A DNA stretch of 64,000 bases from Schistocephalus solidus (taxonomy: Eukaryota > Platyhelminthes > Cestoda > Diphyllobothriidea > Diphyllobothriidae): the NCBI GenBank assembly GCA_017591395.1, contig WEDG01004101.1, forward strand, positions 62,001 to 126,000. Reading direction: 5' to 3'. Position numbers and translations under genes: made by a program. The notes under the pieces were generated by a model. That model did no database searches and was not told the origin of the DNA. It worked only from the letters and a program-made list of their open reading frames with translations. Below, piece by piece: positions 1-11,700 of the stretch; within the stretch, counting starts at the first letter, position 1, and each line of letters starts with the position of its first letter.

Positions 1-3000
1 CTCTGGTCACTTCAAATGATTAAAGTAAGGGAGCATGGCAGGGTTAGGAACGCTTGAGTGAAGATTTTGATGCCTATTGACAGTTTGACCATCGATTCTG
101 TCTGAGTTCACCGTAAGTTCTACAGTAGGGTGGACGCAAAAACGGTGACTTGCGTGTAAATTAGCGTATTTTGATCGAAGACGTGCGCAACATTTAACAT
201 ACTCTCTCGCTCATCCCCTGGATGTGGTATCGGGCGCAACTGGTTGGTGCGGCGTGAGCATGCGCCTAGGCGTGCTAAAAACCTCTCGTGTTTAGCGTTT
301 TGCGTGGGTATGCATCTCCCATACCGCCAGTCGTGTTCAGGTCTAGACCCAGTGTTGCCCGGTGTAGAGGCAGGGGTGCCTATCAGTTGCTCGGTGTTTG
401 CCGATGTGGCTAGGTTAACCTCGGTCGTTCCCGTTGCGTATTCCCACCGCCAGATATCATAAAATCACAATATCTGAAGAGTGCTTAACATGAGTGGGCC
501 AAATTTTTCTATTATCCTAAGGAAGAAACAACCAACCTCGCATTAGTCATCGCAAGTGGGGGAGGAAACAGACATGCCAAAATCTACCATCACCTGTGTG
601 ATATTATAGTAAGACAGGCAACGAGGGACTAGGCATCGATCGAAAAGCACCGAGAAACAAACCAAATAAGCTAACAATTAAGAAATGGCCCAGAAATTTA
701 GAAAACTCTAAGTTGGCGATTCTCAGTTGTTACTCCGAAGGATTGGACTAGTCGCTTATCCAGCCAAAAACGGGCTCACCCAGTATCTGTAGGTTAACCG
801 GAGTTTGTTGTGCATTAAAGCCGGCTCGGAGAAATTTTTATTTGCCCAGTAATTCTACCGTGCATGCAAAGCGCCGTTGGCTTGACACTTTGGTGACTTG
901 ACAGTTAGCCTCTTGGAGCAAGGTATGTGTGAGTAAGCGTCTCGGATTGGAAGGGTGGGGAGAGCGATGACAAGCCCAGTGGACTTGCCATTGTTATCCT
1001 ACCGTTGTGATGGCCGGTCGGTCAGAGGGAGAGCTGAGACAGAGGGTGGGATTGGTGTTGGGAGACTAATAACTCCCGGCACAGACAGCCCTCGGTGACT
1101 GTTTCTAAATAATGTAGGAGCTTAGGATTGGCACGAAGACGTGTAGCAGAACAACAACAACAACAATCTCCCTCTCCCTCCCTCTCTCTCTCTCTCTCTC
1201 TCTTCGATGCGCAGTAAATTACCGGAAGTCTCGTTTGCAGTTTATGTCGCGCTCCACTGCCAACTGTGTGGACATGAAAGCACCCAGCTAGGCACATGCA
1301 CAGGTTTGGTAATAACTAAGATAAGGGAAATCATCTCTTATTCATTTTGCCTTCCGAATTCAAATGAATTCCCAAAAACGACTCCTCTACGACAGCAAGG
1401 TATGATCAAGTTTACGCTTAACACCAACCACAGCAAACAAGCTAAACGGAGAAGCTGACCCTTCAATGCCGTCTCGGATAGGTGGTGAATTATGCATCGA
1501 ATTGTGTAGAGTGGAACAGACCTGTTCTCTGTCTACTCCATTCTAACCTCCACGTGCATTGCTGGCCAAGACAAAGTTAAGACGACCGAAAATACGCGTG
1601 GGGGGGGGGTTGTCAGAGAGCCTGTCTTCGAATCAACGTGCAACCTGGGCCCTAACGACGGAGGTTTCATGCCCAAGAAGGTGATCGCAACTGTCATAGA
1701 AGTGAAGGTGCCATAAAAGAGTGAATGCAGTCCGACTCGCTGTTCCAAATACAACCCAGTTGTGCTGTTAGTTGATGAACATCCAAGTCATGACCGTTAT
1801 CGTAGCATGATGACCTAAAAACACGCTTAGTCTGCAATACTGAGTATACAATTTCTTCATTCTAGCACGTCAACTCTACTGAGGATGAGGTTTATATACA
1901 GGGGCTTTCTTTCCTAAAACTGCCGTTTGTCGCGTGTGTAGAAAGGAATTAGAGTACACATGCATGCGAATTTCTATAAGGGTCATTTTTTCATATAAAA
2001 CACCAGCCTGTTCGCATTATCGTACAGCATACTGGCAGGATAAAGGTCGTCTTTTGGAACAAAACGCTATAGATTTCAGATAACTTGCAGTATTCTACCA
2101 GGGTTAATCCTATTGAAGTGTCATTAAGTACTCTCCGCAGGCTGACTACTGTTACGCATATAGTGAGACCCTGTTCTCCAGTGACTATTTACGGGCCCTG
2201 GATATGTCGCTGGACGACATCCACGCACCCTTGATGAGTCTCCGATGGTTGCCCTGTCTTTAACTTTAAGCCAAGTTAGCTCTAACTCCCGTCTCAGACC
2301 TGAGGGTCGATTGCGGCGCCAGCAAGCAGACTCTTTCTGTTAACCATAGAATAAAATTATTTTTGTCTTTTCAATCCGAGTATTTTTTGTTTTTGCATAT
2401 ACTTCTACCCCTAAGGACGCATATTTATGGCTTGTAATCGGTAAGATCCAGTATCACGCACCGGAATCTTCATAGTTGTTTATCAAATATAGGATTGTGT
2501 TTTGAAAAGAAAACGCAAAGAGCTATAGAGGGAAGCAAATATTTTTCCATGGGCTCCAGTGGTCCTGGGATTCAACATTCCGCTTTAAGTCGCCTGAGGT
2601 TTGAGTAGTATAAAACATTGAAGATGAATGCTTTACGTTTTAATCCAAGTAAACTTGCTTGGACTGACAAATTCACATGAGCCATGAATGGCTTTGCCAG
2701 TTTCCCTTGAATGCGTCAGTAAATGCCTTGGTGGTGAGCAGAATTTGCTCTACGTATCATCTTTTTTAATAGTTCATTCCTTACCGTGCCGCTACGACAA
2801 GTCACGTGTTAGATGCGCTGGAATAACGCGGGGGGCAGACCAGGCAGGCATTATGGGGCGTGCGTGCCCACAACAAGTGTCACACATGGAGGGTGCGGAG
2901 GCACGCCTAGGTGTGGGTTCACACCATGCCAGGCACCTCCGCCCAATAGTGACTCCGATCTTCGTGTCAGAGAGTGCTGCGCATGTCACCGTCCCTGTGC

Positions 3001-3630
3001 TCAACCACTGCAGTGCACACAATGAACCTCGTCAGCATCGACGGTCAACCTGCCGTAATTTCATTCTTTATCAAAGAATGAGTATGTTCTATTGCCGATT
3101 ATTTTCAGACGTGGAGGCTAAAAGGTAAGCTTTTAATTGAACCTCTGCCCTTTTGTGTTACCAAGGGATGTCTTTTTGGTCCTTTCCTCTCTCACACCCT
3201 TCTCTACCTCTAAAATTGGACACTTAGACTGACGACGATTTCCCGCTAGGGTCTCAAAACTATGATAGGTAGCAAATCCAGTTTGCCCAGATTGGCTTCG
3301 ATCTCACGGGGATCTTTTTAACGCAACAGTCAAATAGCAGCATGTCACCGTCTACTCTCCGATTGATCGATTTCAACGCCTAGTGAAAGCTTTAAGCTCG
3401 TAACGAGGACCGACAGCGGTGTACCATCAAAGATACACTTTCGGCTCAGGAGGTTGCACATCACCCAGACTCTTGTGACTTGCGAGAAGTTAGTGTTAGA
3501 AATACGTTAATTGAGCTGTGCACTAAACCTTTAACTTTCATCCTAATATAGTACAGTTGAAAGTGTTAGAGCTGGGCCCGCCAACGGAATTCCGTGCGCC
3601 AGTGAGGCTGCTCTCCTGGCAACCTTCAAG
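1..3630. other. No recognisable gene; unique-looking sequence
   Basis: No open frame here resembles a known protein family, and the longest (146 codons at 2688-3128, plus strand) has no recognisable motif. A (CAA)n/(CT)n microsatellite lies at 1150-1204 and a G10 run near 1600. The GC-rich stretch about 2800-3060 shares a short phrase around 3030-3055 with the dispersed repeat at 28.85 and 30.13 kb, so it may be old repeat DNA. Introns or regulatory DNA of a distant gene cannot be excluded. Confidence 0.5.
1150..1204. repeat. (CAA)n then (CT)n microsatellite
   Basis: About five CAA units are followed by a CT-rich run of about 36 bp. It is simple sequence and not coding. Confidence 0.9.
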
Positions 3631-3674
3631 CCTAGTAGTATAGGCCGTATAACATTACCAACAAATACCAAGTA

Positions 3675-3719
3675 GACTGGAAGGATAATTTCTGGTTTAT
3701 TAGTCATCATCAGACAGCT
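3675..3719 (-). ncRNA. Decayed hammerhead-like module, left inverted arm
   Basis: On the minus strand the arm keeps CTGATGA (3713-3707) and GAAA, but stems I and II carry mismatches and stem III is no longer self-complementary. Probably inactive; it shows that the arm descends from the hammerhead-bearing SINE body. Confidence 0.45.
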
Positions 3720-3810
3720 ATACCCAACCCCTCAACGGTAGGCCGTTAGACTTCTAATCAACAGGTCATGGGTTCAAGCCTCAGGTGGAGCACCACCTGG
3801 GATTGGGTAT

Positions 3811-3855
3811 GGCTAGCTGATGATAACTAATAAGCCAGAAAGGGCCATTCCAGTC
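3811..3855 (+). ncRNA. Hammerhead-like module, right arm of foldback SINE
   Basis: In order: stem I strand GGCTAG (3811-3816), core CTGATGA (3817-3823), a weakened stem II, GAA (3838-3840), a near-palindromic stem III (3841-3848), candidate cleavage base T3849, and stem I strand CCAGTC (3850-3855). Four or five of six stem I positions pair. This is a diverged relative of the fold at 8601-8645. Confidence 0.5.
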
Positions 3856-4070
3856 TCCCTGGTTTTGTCGGTAATGTTATACTGCCCATACTAATAGCCA
3901 CAATGTGGCTACTAGCTGTGCTCGAACGAGAGTTCCATGGCAGAACGGGAAGAGGTAGTCCAGTAACCAATCAGTGAGCACCTATCCACCAACCCCCACG
4001 CCCCCTGGCTGTTTACTCGGGGTAGAAAATAGACGCAACTGGTGCAAAGCAGCTGACCCCCACACATATC

Positions 4071-4108
4071 ACTCTCTCTCCCTCCCTCTCTCTCTCTCTC
4101 TCTCTCCA

Positions 4109-4149
<41 letters not shown>

Positions 4150-4164
4150 CTTTCTCTCTCTCTC
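4071..4164. repeat. (CT)n and (ATCT)n microsatellite
   Basis: CT-rich runs flank about nine ATCT units. The long open frame crossing it (3974-4501, plus) owes its length to this simple sequence. Confidence 0.95.
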
Positions 4165-7100
4165 GGTAGAGCCTACAAATTTCTTTGACTGTTGGAAAAC
4201 TGTTATTGCCTACCAGAAATTCTTTTTTGTATATTACGGTGCACAGCGCCAAATTACCAAGAATTGCGTGCGTCTTCTGGTTGCAAACTATGTTTCTATA
4301 AGATTTGTCGCCACATACACACACACGCGCACGAGGGTTCGACCGTCGCAAGTGTCGATATCAACTTTTGCCACACGATGTGGGCGCAGTGGTAACTTGT
4401 GTGCGAAGTTGTTTACGGTATCACAGATCAACACCCACCGTGTTCTGGTGGCAAGACACGGGGAAAAAACGCCTAGAGGTGGGCGTGTGCGTAGCGTCTG
4501 ACAAAAAGAATTACCTATATACGTGTGCCGCTCATGGCTATGTCCTTAACTCAAAACCAGTCATTCCTTACTGAAGAAATGCTAGCTCTTCTGCAACTGG
4601 CACGGCTGTCATACTGAGAAGTAGGCATTCTAGTCTAACCATCCGTCCTGGATTGAACCGATTTATACAGTCTGTTGTGAACCTTGAAAGCCTGGATTAG
4701 TAGCACTTACTGATGGTTTGAAGCACTTTTAGTTGTTTATAGTGAGAAATTAGGCAGGAGATCAGATCTGGGTCGGTGTAACACCTCTCCCATTCTTAGA
4801 AAAAACTAGTAGCTGACTTGGACTGGCAAGGTATGAAGTCGCCGTCCGAGGCCTGCCACATACAGAAACCACGATTTTTCATAATTTTTAGATGCCATAT
4901 AATTGTCCCAAAGAGAATCAAGTTATTCCGTCAGCTGTCAATCATCCGATTAATGACTTTGAGCTCGTTGTGAAGGGTCCAAACACATAATACTTATTAG
5001 TCTGGGGGGGATGTGGCGTATTGGCATGGCAAGAAATACTTCAGTATCGATCGCAGGCTTCCTCCCATCTGCCAGAGGGGTTAATGTTAACCAGTTGGTA
5101 ATGAACTTGGGAGTAGTGGCTGACTTGACGCAAAGTCTCCGCCTATCACAAGCCACACAAGGAAACAGACAACTATGACGGTCGTTTCCTCATGGCCGAC
5201 GTCGGCACACTTAACAGTAAGGTGTATGTATGAGCGATGAATGTCTCATATACGCATGCATAAGAACAAAAATGGCCTCTGGTGTATGCGACTGGTTGGG
5301 GGCGACAAGAGCATTAATAATGGGAAGACCTGGGGCCCCACTGATGAGTCGAAGTCCTCGCAGCTAGGTCATGTAGTGGAAGAATATCAGTGAAAAACGT
5401 GTGCTGTCAGTATGTTCAACCCTATAACAGCCTACGATAATTTCCCGGGAATTCAGCTCAAGACCACCCGAGTTCCAGGTGGCCCACGTTCGTGTGCCCT
5501 GCTGAGGGGGGGGGGGCTTAAGTAGTCCTCATCCCATCGTGTTTCAGTGATAAACCAGACGCGATATGGCTGGAGAGTGATGTGAATGCAGTGACCGGCA
5601 AAAGGCAATAGCTCAAATAAGCACTCCGCTGTAACCCAGCCCATACCTCCACATAACTCAGCTGCCAACGTAGGAAAGAAGGTTCTGCGATCACATCAAT
5701 TAGAGTGCCATAAATGTAATTTCAGGCAGGATTCCTAGTAGCCTGACCCTCTTAACAATGAGAGGTCAGTTATTCTGTTGGTTGGTGAACTTCCAGCCTA
5801 GGCCATTAACGCATTAAAAGTGCTTACGGCACCCCAGATGTACTATGATGGGAATTCATGCAGTGAATCAGTATGAAGTGGATATATATGTGCAAAGTCT
5901 ACCTCGGTTTCCTTCTGCCTCGCACTATACGCTAGTAATATGTTTGATTCAAGCCGACTTCAGGCAAGATCAAATAACGTGGTATGAAACCTCCGTCTAA
6001 CGCCTGCCAGAAGTCTGCTGGACTTCATTCAGGTCTAACCTGATAGGCATCCAGGCTCACTGTTATATCGCAGGTGTTAAGCAACACGCAGAAACTCGTG
6101 TTCACAGTCTTCCAAAAGTTTCTGAGCCCGGTTTCATTTTACGTCTTCTCCCAAGCACCGATGAAATGCATATTTTGCCTAGAATCTAAACAGCCCTAAT
6201 TCTCGTCACGTAAAGAAGCCGTCGATCCCGAAAAATTTTCAAAAGCTTCAAACTCTTCTGGCACTGGCACAAATGATCAGTCGTTTAAAAATAACTTAGA
6301 CAGATTGACTCCCTTACTTACCAGAGAGCACAGGGTGGACTTTGGAAGGACGCAGACAGTGAGTGTCAACGCAGGAAATAATTGCTAGGGCATCCAAGGC
6401 TTTACCACAATGTGTTGGTCGGTATTCAGTGTTCCAAGCGTCGTGATCTTCGCAGGGGAGTCATTGATAAATAACAGGGTTTAGCGTAGTCAGAATACAG
6501 TCTGAACTTTATCACTTCCTCTTTTTTAGACGCTGGCAGGGCAACTACTTCCAGTGTGATTTGAAGGGTTAACGACACGTGTAGACTGAGCGTTGGCAGT
6601 GCATTGGGAGACGATGGGCAGTGATGTGAGGGGGGTTTACGGACGAGTGTTGAGGGGGCAGGGTGCTGGCTAATGGGGTGCGTACAACACAGGCCTGTGT
6701 TCTGCTGCCGTTCCTGATAGCTTCCCCCGTCTGTCCATTATGTAGGTCTGACGCGTGCCCAGCGGAAAAGGCAAGACCGAGCAGCAAACCCACCCTCTCC
6801 CCCCAGTCTCGCAGAAGCGTTCTCCAGGGTCTGCCTCCCGAAGGATATTCGTCTCCCCCCCTCTCTCTCAGTCTCTCTCTCTCTCTTTCTCTCTCTCCAT
6901 CTCTCTCTCTCCCTCTCTGGCCACTACCGCCAATCAGGGCAACCCTGCAAACACGGTTGCGAGCTCGATACCTAGATAGACAGACGGCCTGTGACTTCGC
7001 GAGTTCACACGCCTGACGGTCGCGTGCCTGCGTACCTGTCCGTCTCTCTAAAGAAGGACTGCCGTGCGTGCATGCTCACGCATCAATCACGCAGACAGTA

Positions 7101-7901
7101 CAGCTTGTCCGTCAATGCGTGCACGTATGCACACGAGCAAGCACTGAGTTATGGAAATACACGCTTGCATATCAAGACGCATTCGTACGTGCTACGTCGC
7201 TGGCAAAAAATCTGTTGCATCTGCCTTCTTCTGTGCCTTTTGGGTACGCAGTGTAGACTCCATAGCCCCCCTTCTCCCCCATAGTCAGTACACTGTAGTT
7301 GTGGCATTCTAGGCGGGACGGTTGATGCAATGGTGGGTTACGGCCCACCCGGAAATAAGAATTAATAAGTGAGGAGGTTTCATCCCTTTGTGAGTTTCAG
7401 AAGGGACAGAATGGAGAAGCTAGCAGAAGGACGCCATGCGCCCCCTCCTCGTACTGTGGGGAGATAATTATAGTCCTGTTCGTTATTGAGCCCTGGGAGC
7501 GAATTGTACGCGCTTGAAATGCGTGCAGCGAGGAAAAAGAGTGGGTCTCGGCAACAAATCCAAGAGAACTCCTGTTCCCAGTGTTGTACATGAGGGGAAA
7601 ACAACCAAGTCTGATATGGCAGGAGGACGGAACCCTCCAGACTGGCGTGTTTCGAAAAGCGACAAACACGGAGAAAATGCTTCACTACAACAGCAATCAC
7701 ACCCTGTCGCATAAACGCCGTTGCGTCCGATCGCTTTTTCGCCGCATCCAGACACACTGCAGCACAGAGGCTGAGAAGCTGCGAGAACGTAAAACCCTAT
7801 GGAGCCTATTTCTCGCCAGTGGATTTCCACGCAGCTTCGTAAACAAATGCTTATACCAAAAGCACACATAGACCGAAGGTGAGCCTAAACAAAGACCTTA
7901 A
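4165..7901. other. No recognisable gene
   Basis: Only short open frames on both strands, none with recognisable motifs. Contains a (CT)n tract at 6855-6919 and a G-run near 5509. The overlapping short frames at 7380-7871 contradict each other and show no family signature. Confidence 0.5.
6855..6919. repeat. (CT)n microsatellite
   Basis: Imperfect CT repeat of about 65 bp, resembling those at 1170 and 4071. Confidence 0.9.
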
Positions 7902-8430
7902 ACATTCCATGTCTTGCCTTATGTGAGGAACATCTCAGAAGCCACTGAGCGTGTGTTAAGACCGCTAAACGTGGGCGTTGGACACCTGCCAGAGGCCACT
8001 ATCCGTCGATTAGTCATGCAACCAAAGGGCCAACTACCAACCGCAGACACCTCAGGCGTTATTTACCCTGTCAACTATCTAGACTGCCCGGCCAAATAAC
8101 TGCGGCATGACCGACAAACGACTGAGTACGTGCATGCACGAGCACACTTTGGCCGTAAGGCGAAAGGATATTCAATCACACGTCGCCATGCATAGTCTAG
8201 AAAACAAAAACCGGTTCGATTTTGACGGGGCTCAAGTGCTCGGCCGAGCCGAAAACAGATTGGCGAGAGAAGGCATCGAATCTTGGCAGTCAGACGCCAA
8301 ATCTATCAGCCGCAACATTGACCTACCAGTGCCCTATGAGGCCGTCAAGCACCATTGGCGAACGAGAAGAGGACCAATGAGAAACGAGGCGGCTAGACCT
8401 ATCACAAGTGAGCATGAAATACCTTTTTAA
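7902..8430 (+). pseudogene. Penelope-like element, C-terminal GIY-YIG endonuclease fragment (broken)
   Basis: Two adjoining frames together give a PLE C-terminus. The first (to about 8097) reads through YVRNISEATERVLRPL and GVIYPVNYLDCPA, typical of the linker before the endonuclease. The second (8107-8430) reads MTDKRLST, MHEHT and VKHHWRTRRGP. The VIY and YCG blocks correspond to the GIY-YIG nuclease motif, which in PLEs nicks target DNA for reverse transcription. A net one-base insertion near 8090-8098, seen against the copy at 19.6-19.95 kb, shifts the frame and makes a stop, so the copy is dead. It is 5'-truncated: no reverse transcriptase lies upstream. Its 3' UTR runs into (AT)n and then the SINE array. 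Confidence 0.85.
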
Positions 8431-8455
8431 ACCATGTATTTTCCCCTATGCTCTA

Positions 8456-8495
8456 TCTCCGATAATGTGCTCGAGTGGGAGTGTGAAAAGTCAGA
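8456..8495 (+). ncRNA. Degenerate hammerhead-like motif in PLE 3' UTR
   Basis: Aligned with the better-preserved motif at 19510-19564, this copy has CCGATAA (8459-8465) in place of CTGATGA. It keeps a GTGCTC/GAGTGT-like stem II and GAAA (8485-8488) but has lost the ACGT palindrome before the cleavage site. Expected to be inactive. PLE flanking repeats are known to carry minimal hammerheads. Confidence 0.5.
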
Positions 8496-8538
8496 TAATT
8501 ATATCTTCTACTTCAGTGATCGCCTTGCCTTCTCCTTC

Positions 8539-8540
<2 letters not shown>

Positions 8541-8571
<31 letters not shown>
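8541..8571. repeat. (AT)n tract between PLE and SINE 3' ends
   Basis: An AT dinucleotide run separates the PLE 3' end (…CTCCTTCC) from the minus-strand SINE 3' end. The same join is present in inverted orientation at 19417-19474. Confidence 0.9.
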
Positions 8572-8600
8572 GTTAATGTGGAACCGACAAAGACAAGGGA

Positions 8601-8645
8601 GACCGGAATGGCCATTTCTGGCTTATTAGCCGTCATCAGCCAGTC
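8601..8645 (-). ncRNA. Type-I hammerhead ribozyme-like fold (representative of 12)
   Basis: Minus-strand order: stem I strand GACTGG (8645-8640); core CTGATGA (8639-8633); C; stem II GGCT/AGCC closed by AATA; A; core GAA (8618-8616); self-complementary stem III ATGGCCAT (8615-8608) starting with A15.1 and ending with U16.1; H17 = U (8607); stem I strand CCGGTC (8606-8601), pairing fully with GACTGG with one G-U. All invariant hammerhead core bases are present. Predicted cut lies between 8607 and 8606. Equivalent modules start at 8906, 9211, 9516, 9824, 10129, 10434, 10739, 11044, 11352, 11658 and 11967, each with CTGATGA and GAA intact. Weak points: a C-A mismatch next to the core in stem II, and a stem III without a loop, which implies dimeric action as proposed for other short-stem-III hammerheads. 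Activity is inferred. Confidence 0.78.
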
Positions 8646-8662
8646 ATACCCAATCCCAAGTG

Positions 8663-8734
8663 TGGCACACCTGGGATTCGAACCCGCGACCTTTGGTATT
8701 TGAGTCGAACGCTCTACCATTGAGCCACGGGCTC
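8663..8734 (-). promoter_or_regulatory. tRNA-like SINE head with Pol III box A and box B
   Basis: The minus strand gives box A TGGCTCAATGG (8727-8717) and a perfect box B GGTTCGAATCC (8684-8674), spaced as in tRNA genes. The D-arm sequence GCTCAATGGTAGAGC and the following TTCGACT most resemble tRNA-Cys, but the acceptor and T stems no longer pair fully, so this is a tRNA-derived SINE head rather than a working tRNA. It lies upstream of the hammerhead on the same strand. The head repeats in every unit; Pol III transcription is inferred from the boxes. Confidence 0.8.
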
Positions 8735-11700
8735 GTTGCTTTGTCGGTTGCGATCGGGAATATGATGATAGTGTGTGGCTCACCGATCTGCTTAAGGAAC
8801 ATTTATGTTCCGTTGTGCCCTGGAACTCAGACTAGAGTACTCACAGGCAATCGCATAGCGACATGTAGCATATGTTGTTAATGTGGAACCGACAAAGACA
8901 AGGGAGACCGGAATGGCCATTTCTGGCTTATTAGCCGTCATCAGCCAGTCATACCCAATCCCAAGTGTGGCACACCTGGGATTCGAACCCGCGACCTTTG
9001 GTATTTGAGACGAACGCTCTACCATTGAGCCACGCGCTCGTTGCTTTGTCGGTTGCGATCGGGAATATGATGATAGTGTGTGGCTCACCGATCTGCTTAA
9101 GGAACATTTATGTTCCGTTGTGCCCTGGAACTCAGACTAGAGTACTCACAGGCAGTCGCATAGCGACATGTAGCATATGTTGTTAATGTGGAACCGACAA
9201 AGACAAGGGAGACCGGAATGGCCATTTCTGGCTTATTAGCCGTCATCAGCCAGTCATACCCAATCCCAAGTGTGGCACACCTGGGATTCGAACCCGCGAC
9301 CTTTGGTATTTGAGTCGAACGCTCTACCATTGAGCCACGGGCTCGTTGCTTTGTCGGTTGCGATCGGGAATATGATGATAGTGTGTGGCTCACCGATCTG
9401 CTTAAGGAACATTTATGTTCCGTTGTGCCCTGGAACTCAGACTAGAGTACTCACAGGCAGTCGCATAGCGACATGTAGCATATGTTGTTAATGTGGAACC
9501 GACAAAGACAAAGGAGACCGGAATGGCCATTTCTGGCTTATTAGCCGTCATCAGCCAGTCATATCCAATCCCAAGTGTGGCACACCTGGGATTCGAACCC
9601 GCGACCTTTGGTATTTGAGTCGAACGCTCTACCATTGAGCCACGGGCTCGTTGCTTTGTCGGTTGCGATCGGGAATATGATGATAGTGTGTGGCTCACCG
9701 ATCTGCTAAAAGGAACATTTATGTTCCGTTGTGCCCTGGAACTCAGACTAGAGTACTCACAGGCAGTCGCATAGCGACATGTAGCATATGTTGTTAATGT
9801 GGAACCGACAAAGACAAAGGGGAGATCGGAATGGCCATTTCTGGCTTATTAGCCGTCATCAGCCAGTCATACCCATTCCCAAGTGTGGCACACCTGGGAT
9901 TCGAACCCGCGACCTTTGGTATTTGAGTCGAACGCTCTACCATTGAGACACGGGCTCGTTGCTTTGTCGGTTGCGATCGGGAATATGATGATAGTGTGTG
10001 GCTCACCGATCTGCTTAAGGAACATTTATGTTCCGTTGTGCCATGGAACTCAGACTAGAGTACTCACAGGCAGTCGCATAGCGACATGTAGCATATGTTG
10101 TTAATGTGGAACCGACAAAGACAAGGGAGACCGGAATGGCCATTTCTGGCTTATTAGCCGTCATCAGCCAGTCATACCCAATCCCAAGTGTGGCACACCT
10201 TGGATTCGAACCCACGACCTTTGGTATTTGAGTCGAACGCTCTACCATTGAGCCACGGGCTCGTTGCTTTGTCGGTTGCGATCGGGAATATGATGATAGT
10301 GTGTGGCTCACCGATCTGCTTAAGGAACATTTATGTTCCGTTGTGCCCTGGAACTCAGACTAGAGTACTCACAGGCAGTCGCATAGCGACATGTAGCATA
10401 TGTTGTTAATGTGGAACCGACAAAGACAAAGGAGACCGGAATGGCCATTTCTGGCTTATTAGCCGTCATCAGCCAGTCATACCCAATCCCAAGTGTGGCA
10501 CACCTGGGATTCGAACCCGCGACCTTTGGTATTTGAGTCGAACGCTCTACCATTGAGCCACGGGCTCGTTGCTTTGTCGGTTGCGTTCGGGAATATGATG
10601 ATAGTGTGTGGCTCACCGATCTGCTTAAGGAACATTTATGTTCCGTTGTGCCCTGGAACTCAGACTAGAGTACTCACAGGCAGTCGCATAGCGACATGTA
10701 GCATATGTTGTTAATGTGGAACCGACAAAGACAAGGAAGACCGGAATGGCCATTTCTGGCTTATTAGCCGTCATCAGCCAGTCATGCCCAATCCCAAGTG
10801 TGGCACACCTGGGATTCGAACCCGCGACCTTTGGTATTTGAGTCGAACGCTCTACCATTGAGCCACGGGCTCGTTGCTTTGTCGGTTGCGATCGGGAATA
10901 TGATGATAGTGTGTGGCTCACCGATCTGCTTAAGGAACATTTATGTTCCCTTGTGCCCTGGAACTCAGACTAGAGTACTCACAGGCAGTCGCATAGCGAC
11001 ATGTAGCATATGTTGTTAATGTGGAACCGACAAAGACAAGGGAGACCGGAATGGCCATTTCTGGCTTATTAGCCGTCATCAGCCAGTCATACCCAATCCC
11101 AAGTGTGGCACACCTGGGATTCGAACCCGCGACCTTTGGTATTTGAGTCGAACGCTCTACCATTGAGCCACGGGCTCGTTGCTTTGTCGGTTGCGATCGG
11201 GAATATGATGATAGTGTGTGGCTCACCGATCTGCTTAAGGAACATTTATGTTCCGTTGTGCCCCTGGAACTCAGACTAGAGTACTCACAGGCAGTCGCAT
11301 AGCGACATGTAGCATATGTTGTTAATGTGGAACCGACAAAGACAAAGGGGAGACTGGTATGGCCATTTCTGGCTTAATAGCCGTCATCAGCTAGTCATAC
11401 CCAATCCCAAGATTGGCACACCTGGGATTCGAACCCGCGACCTTTGGTATTTGAGTCGAACGCTCTACCATTGAGCCACGGGCTCGTTGCTTTTGTCGGT
11501 TGCGATCGGGAATATGATGATAGTGTGTGGCTCACCGATCTGCTTAAGGAACATTTATGTTCCCTTGTGCCCTGGAACTCAGACTAGAGTACTCACAGGC
11601 AGTCGCATAGCGACGTGTAGCATATGTTGTTAATGTGGAACCGACAAAGACAAGGGAGACCGGAATGGCCATTTCTGGCTTATTAGCCGTCATCAGCCAG

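Larger units (their letters stand above)
3630..4000 (+). mobile_element. Foldback tRNA-derived SINE with long inverted arms
   Basis: A tRNA-like centre (about 3735-3800, with a box B-like GGGTTCAAGCC) is flanked by imperfect inverted arms of about 100 bp. The left arm (3631-3733) matches the reverse complement of the right arm (about 3800-3903), including the shared outer phrase ATAACATTACC. The right arm is the same SINE body as in the 305-bp satellite units: a CTGATGA core, GAAA, and a tail ending CTCCCTGGTTTTGTCGG. A second copy at 26.83-27.17 kb has the same arrangement, and similarity continues about 100 bp beyond the right arm to a CATCCACCAA-like phrase, so the element may end near 4000. 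Outer limits are approximate. Confidence 0.7.

Noticed and set aside
3974..4501. 175-codon plus-strand frame
   Set aside because: Much of it is translated CT/ATCT microsatellite and there is no family signature.
5340..5420. CTGATGAGTC followed by stem-like sequence near 5342
   Set aside because: Resembles the start of a hammerhead core, but no GAAA strand lies at a usable distance with pairing stems.
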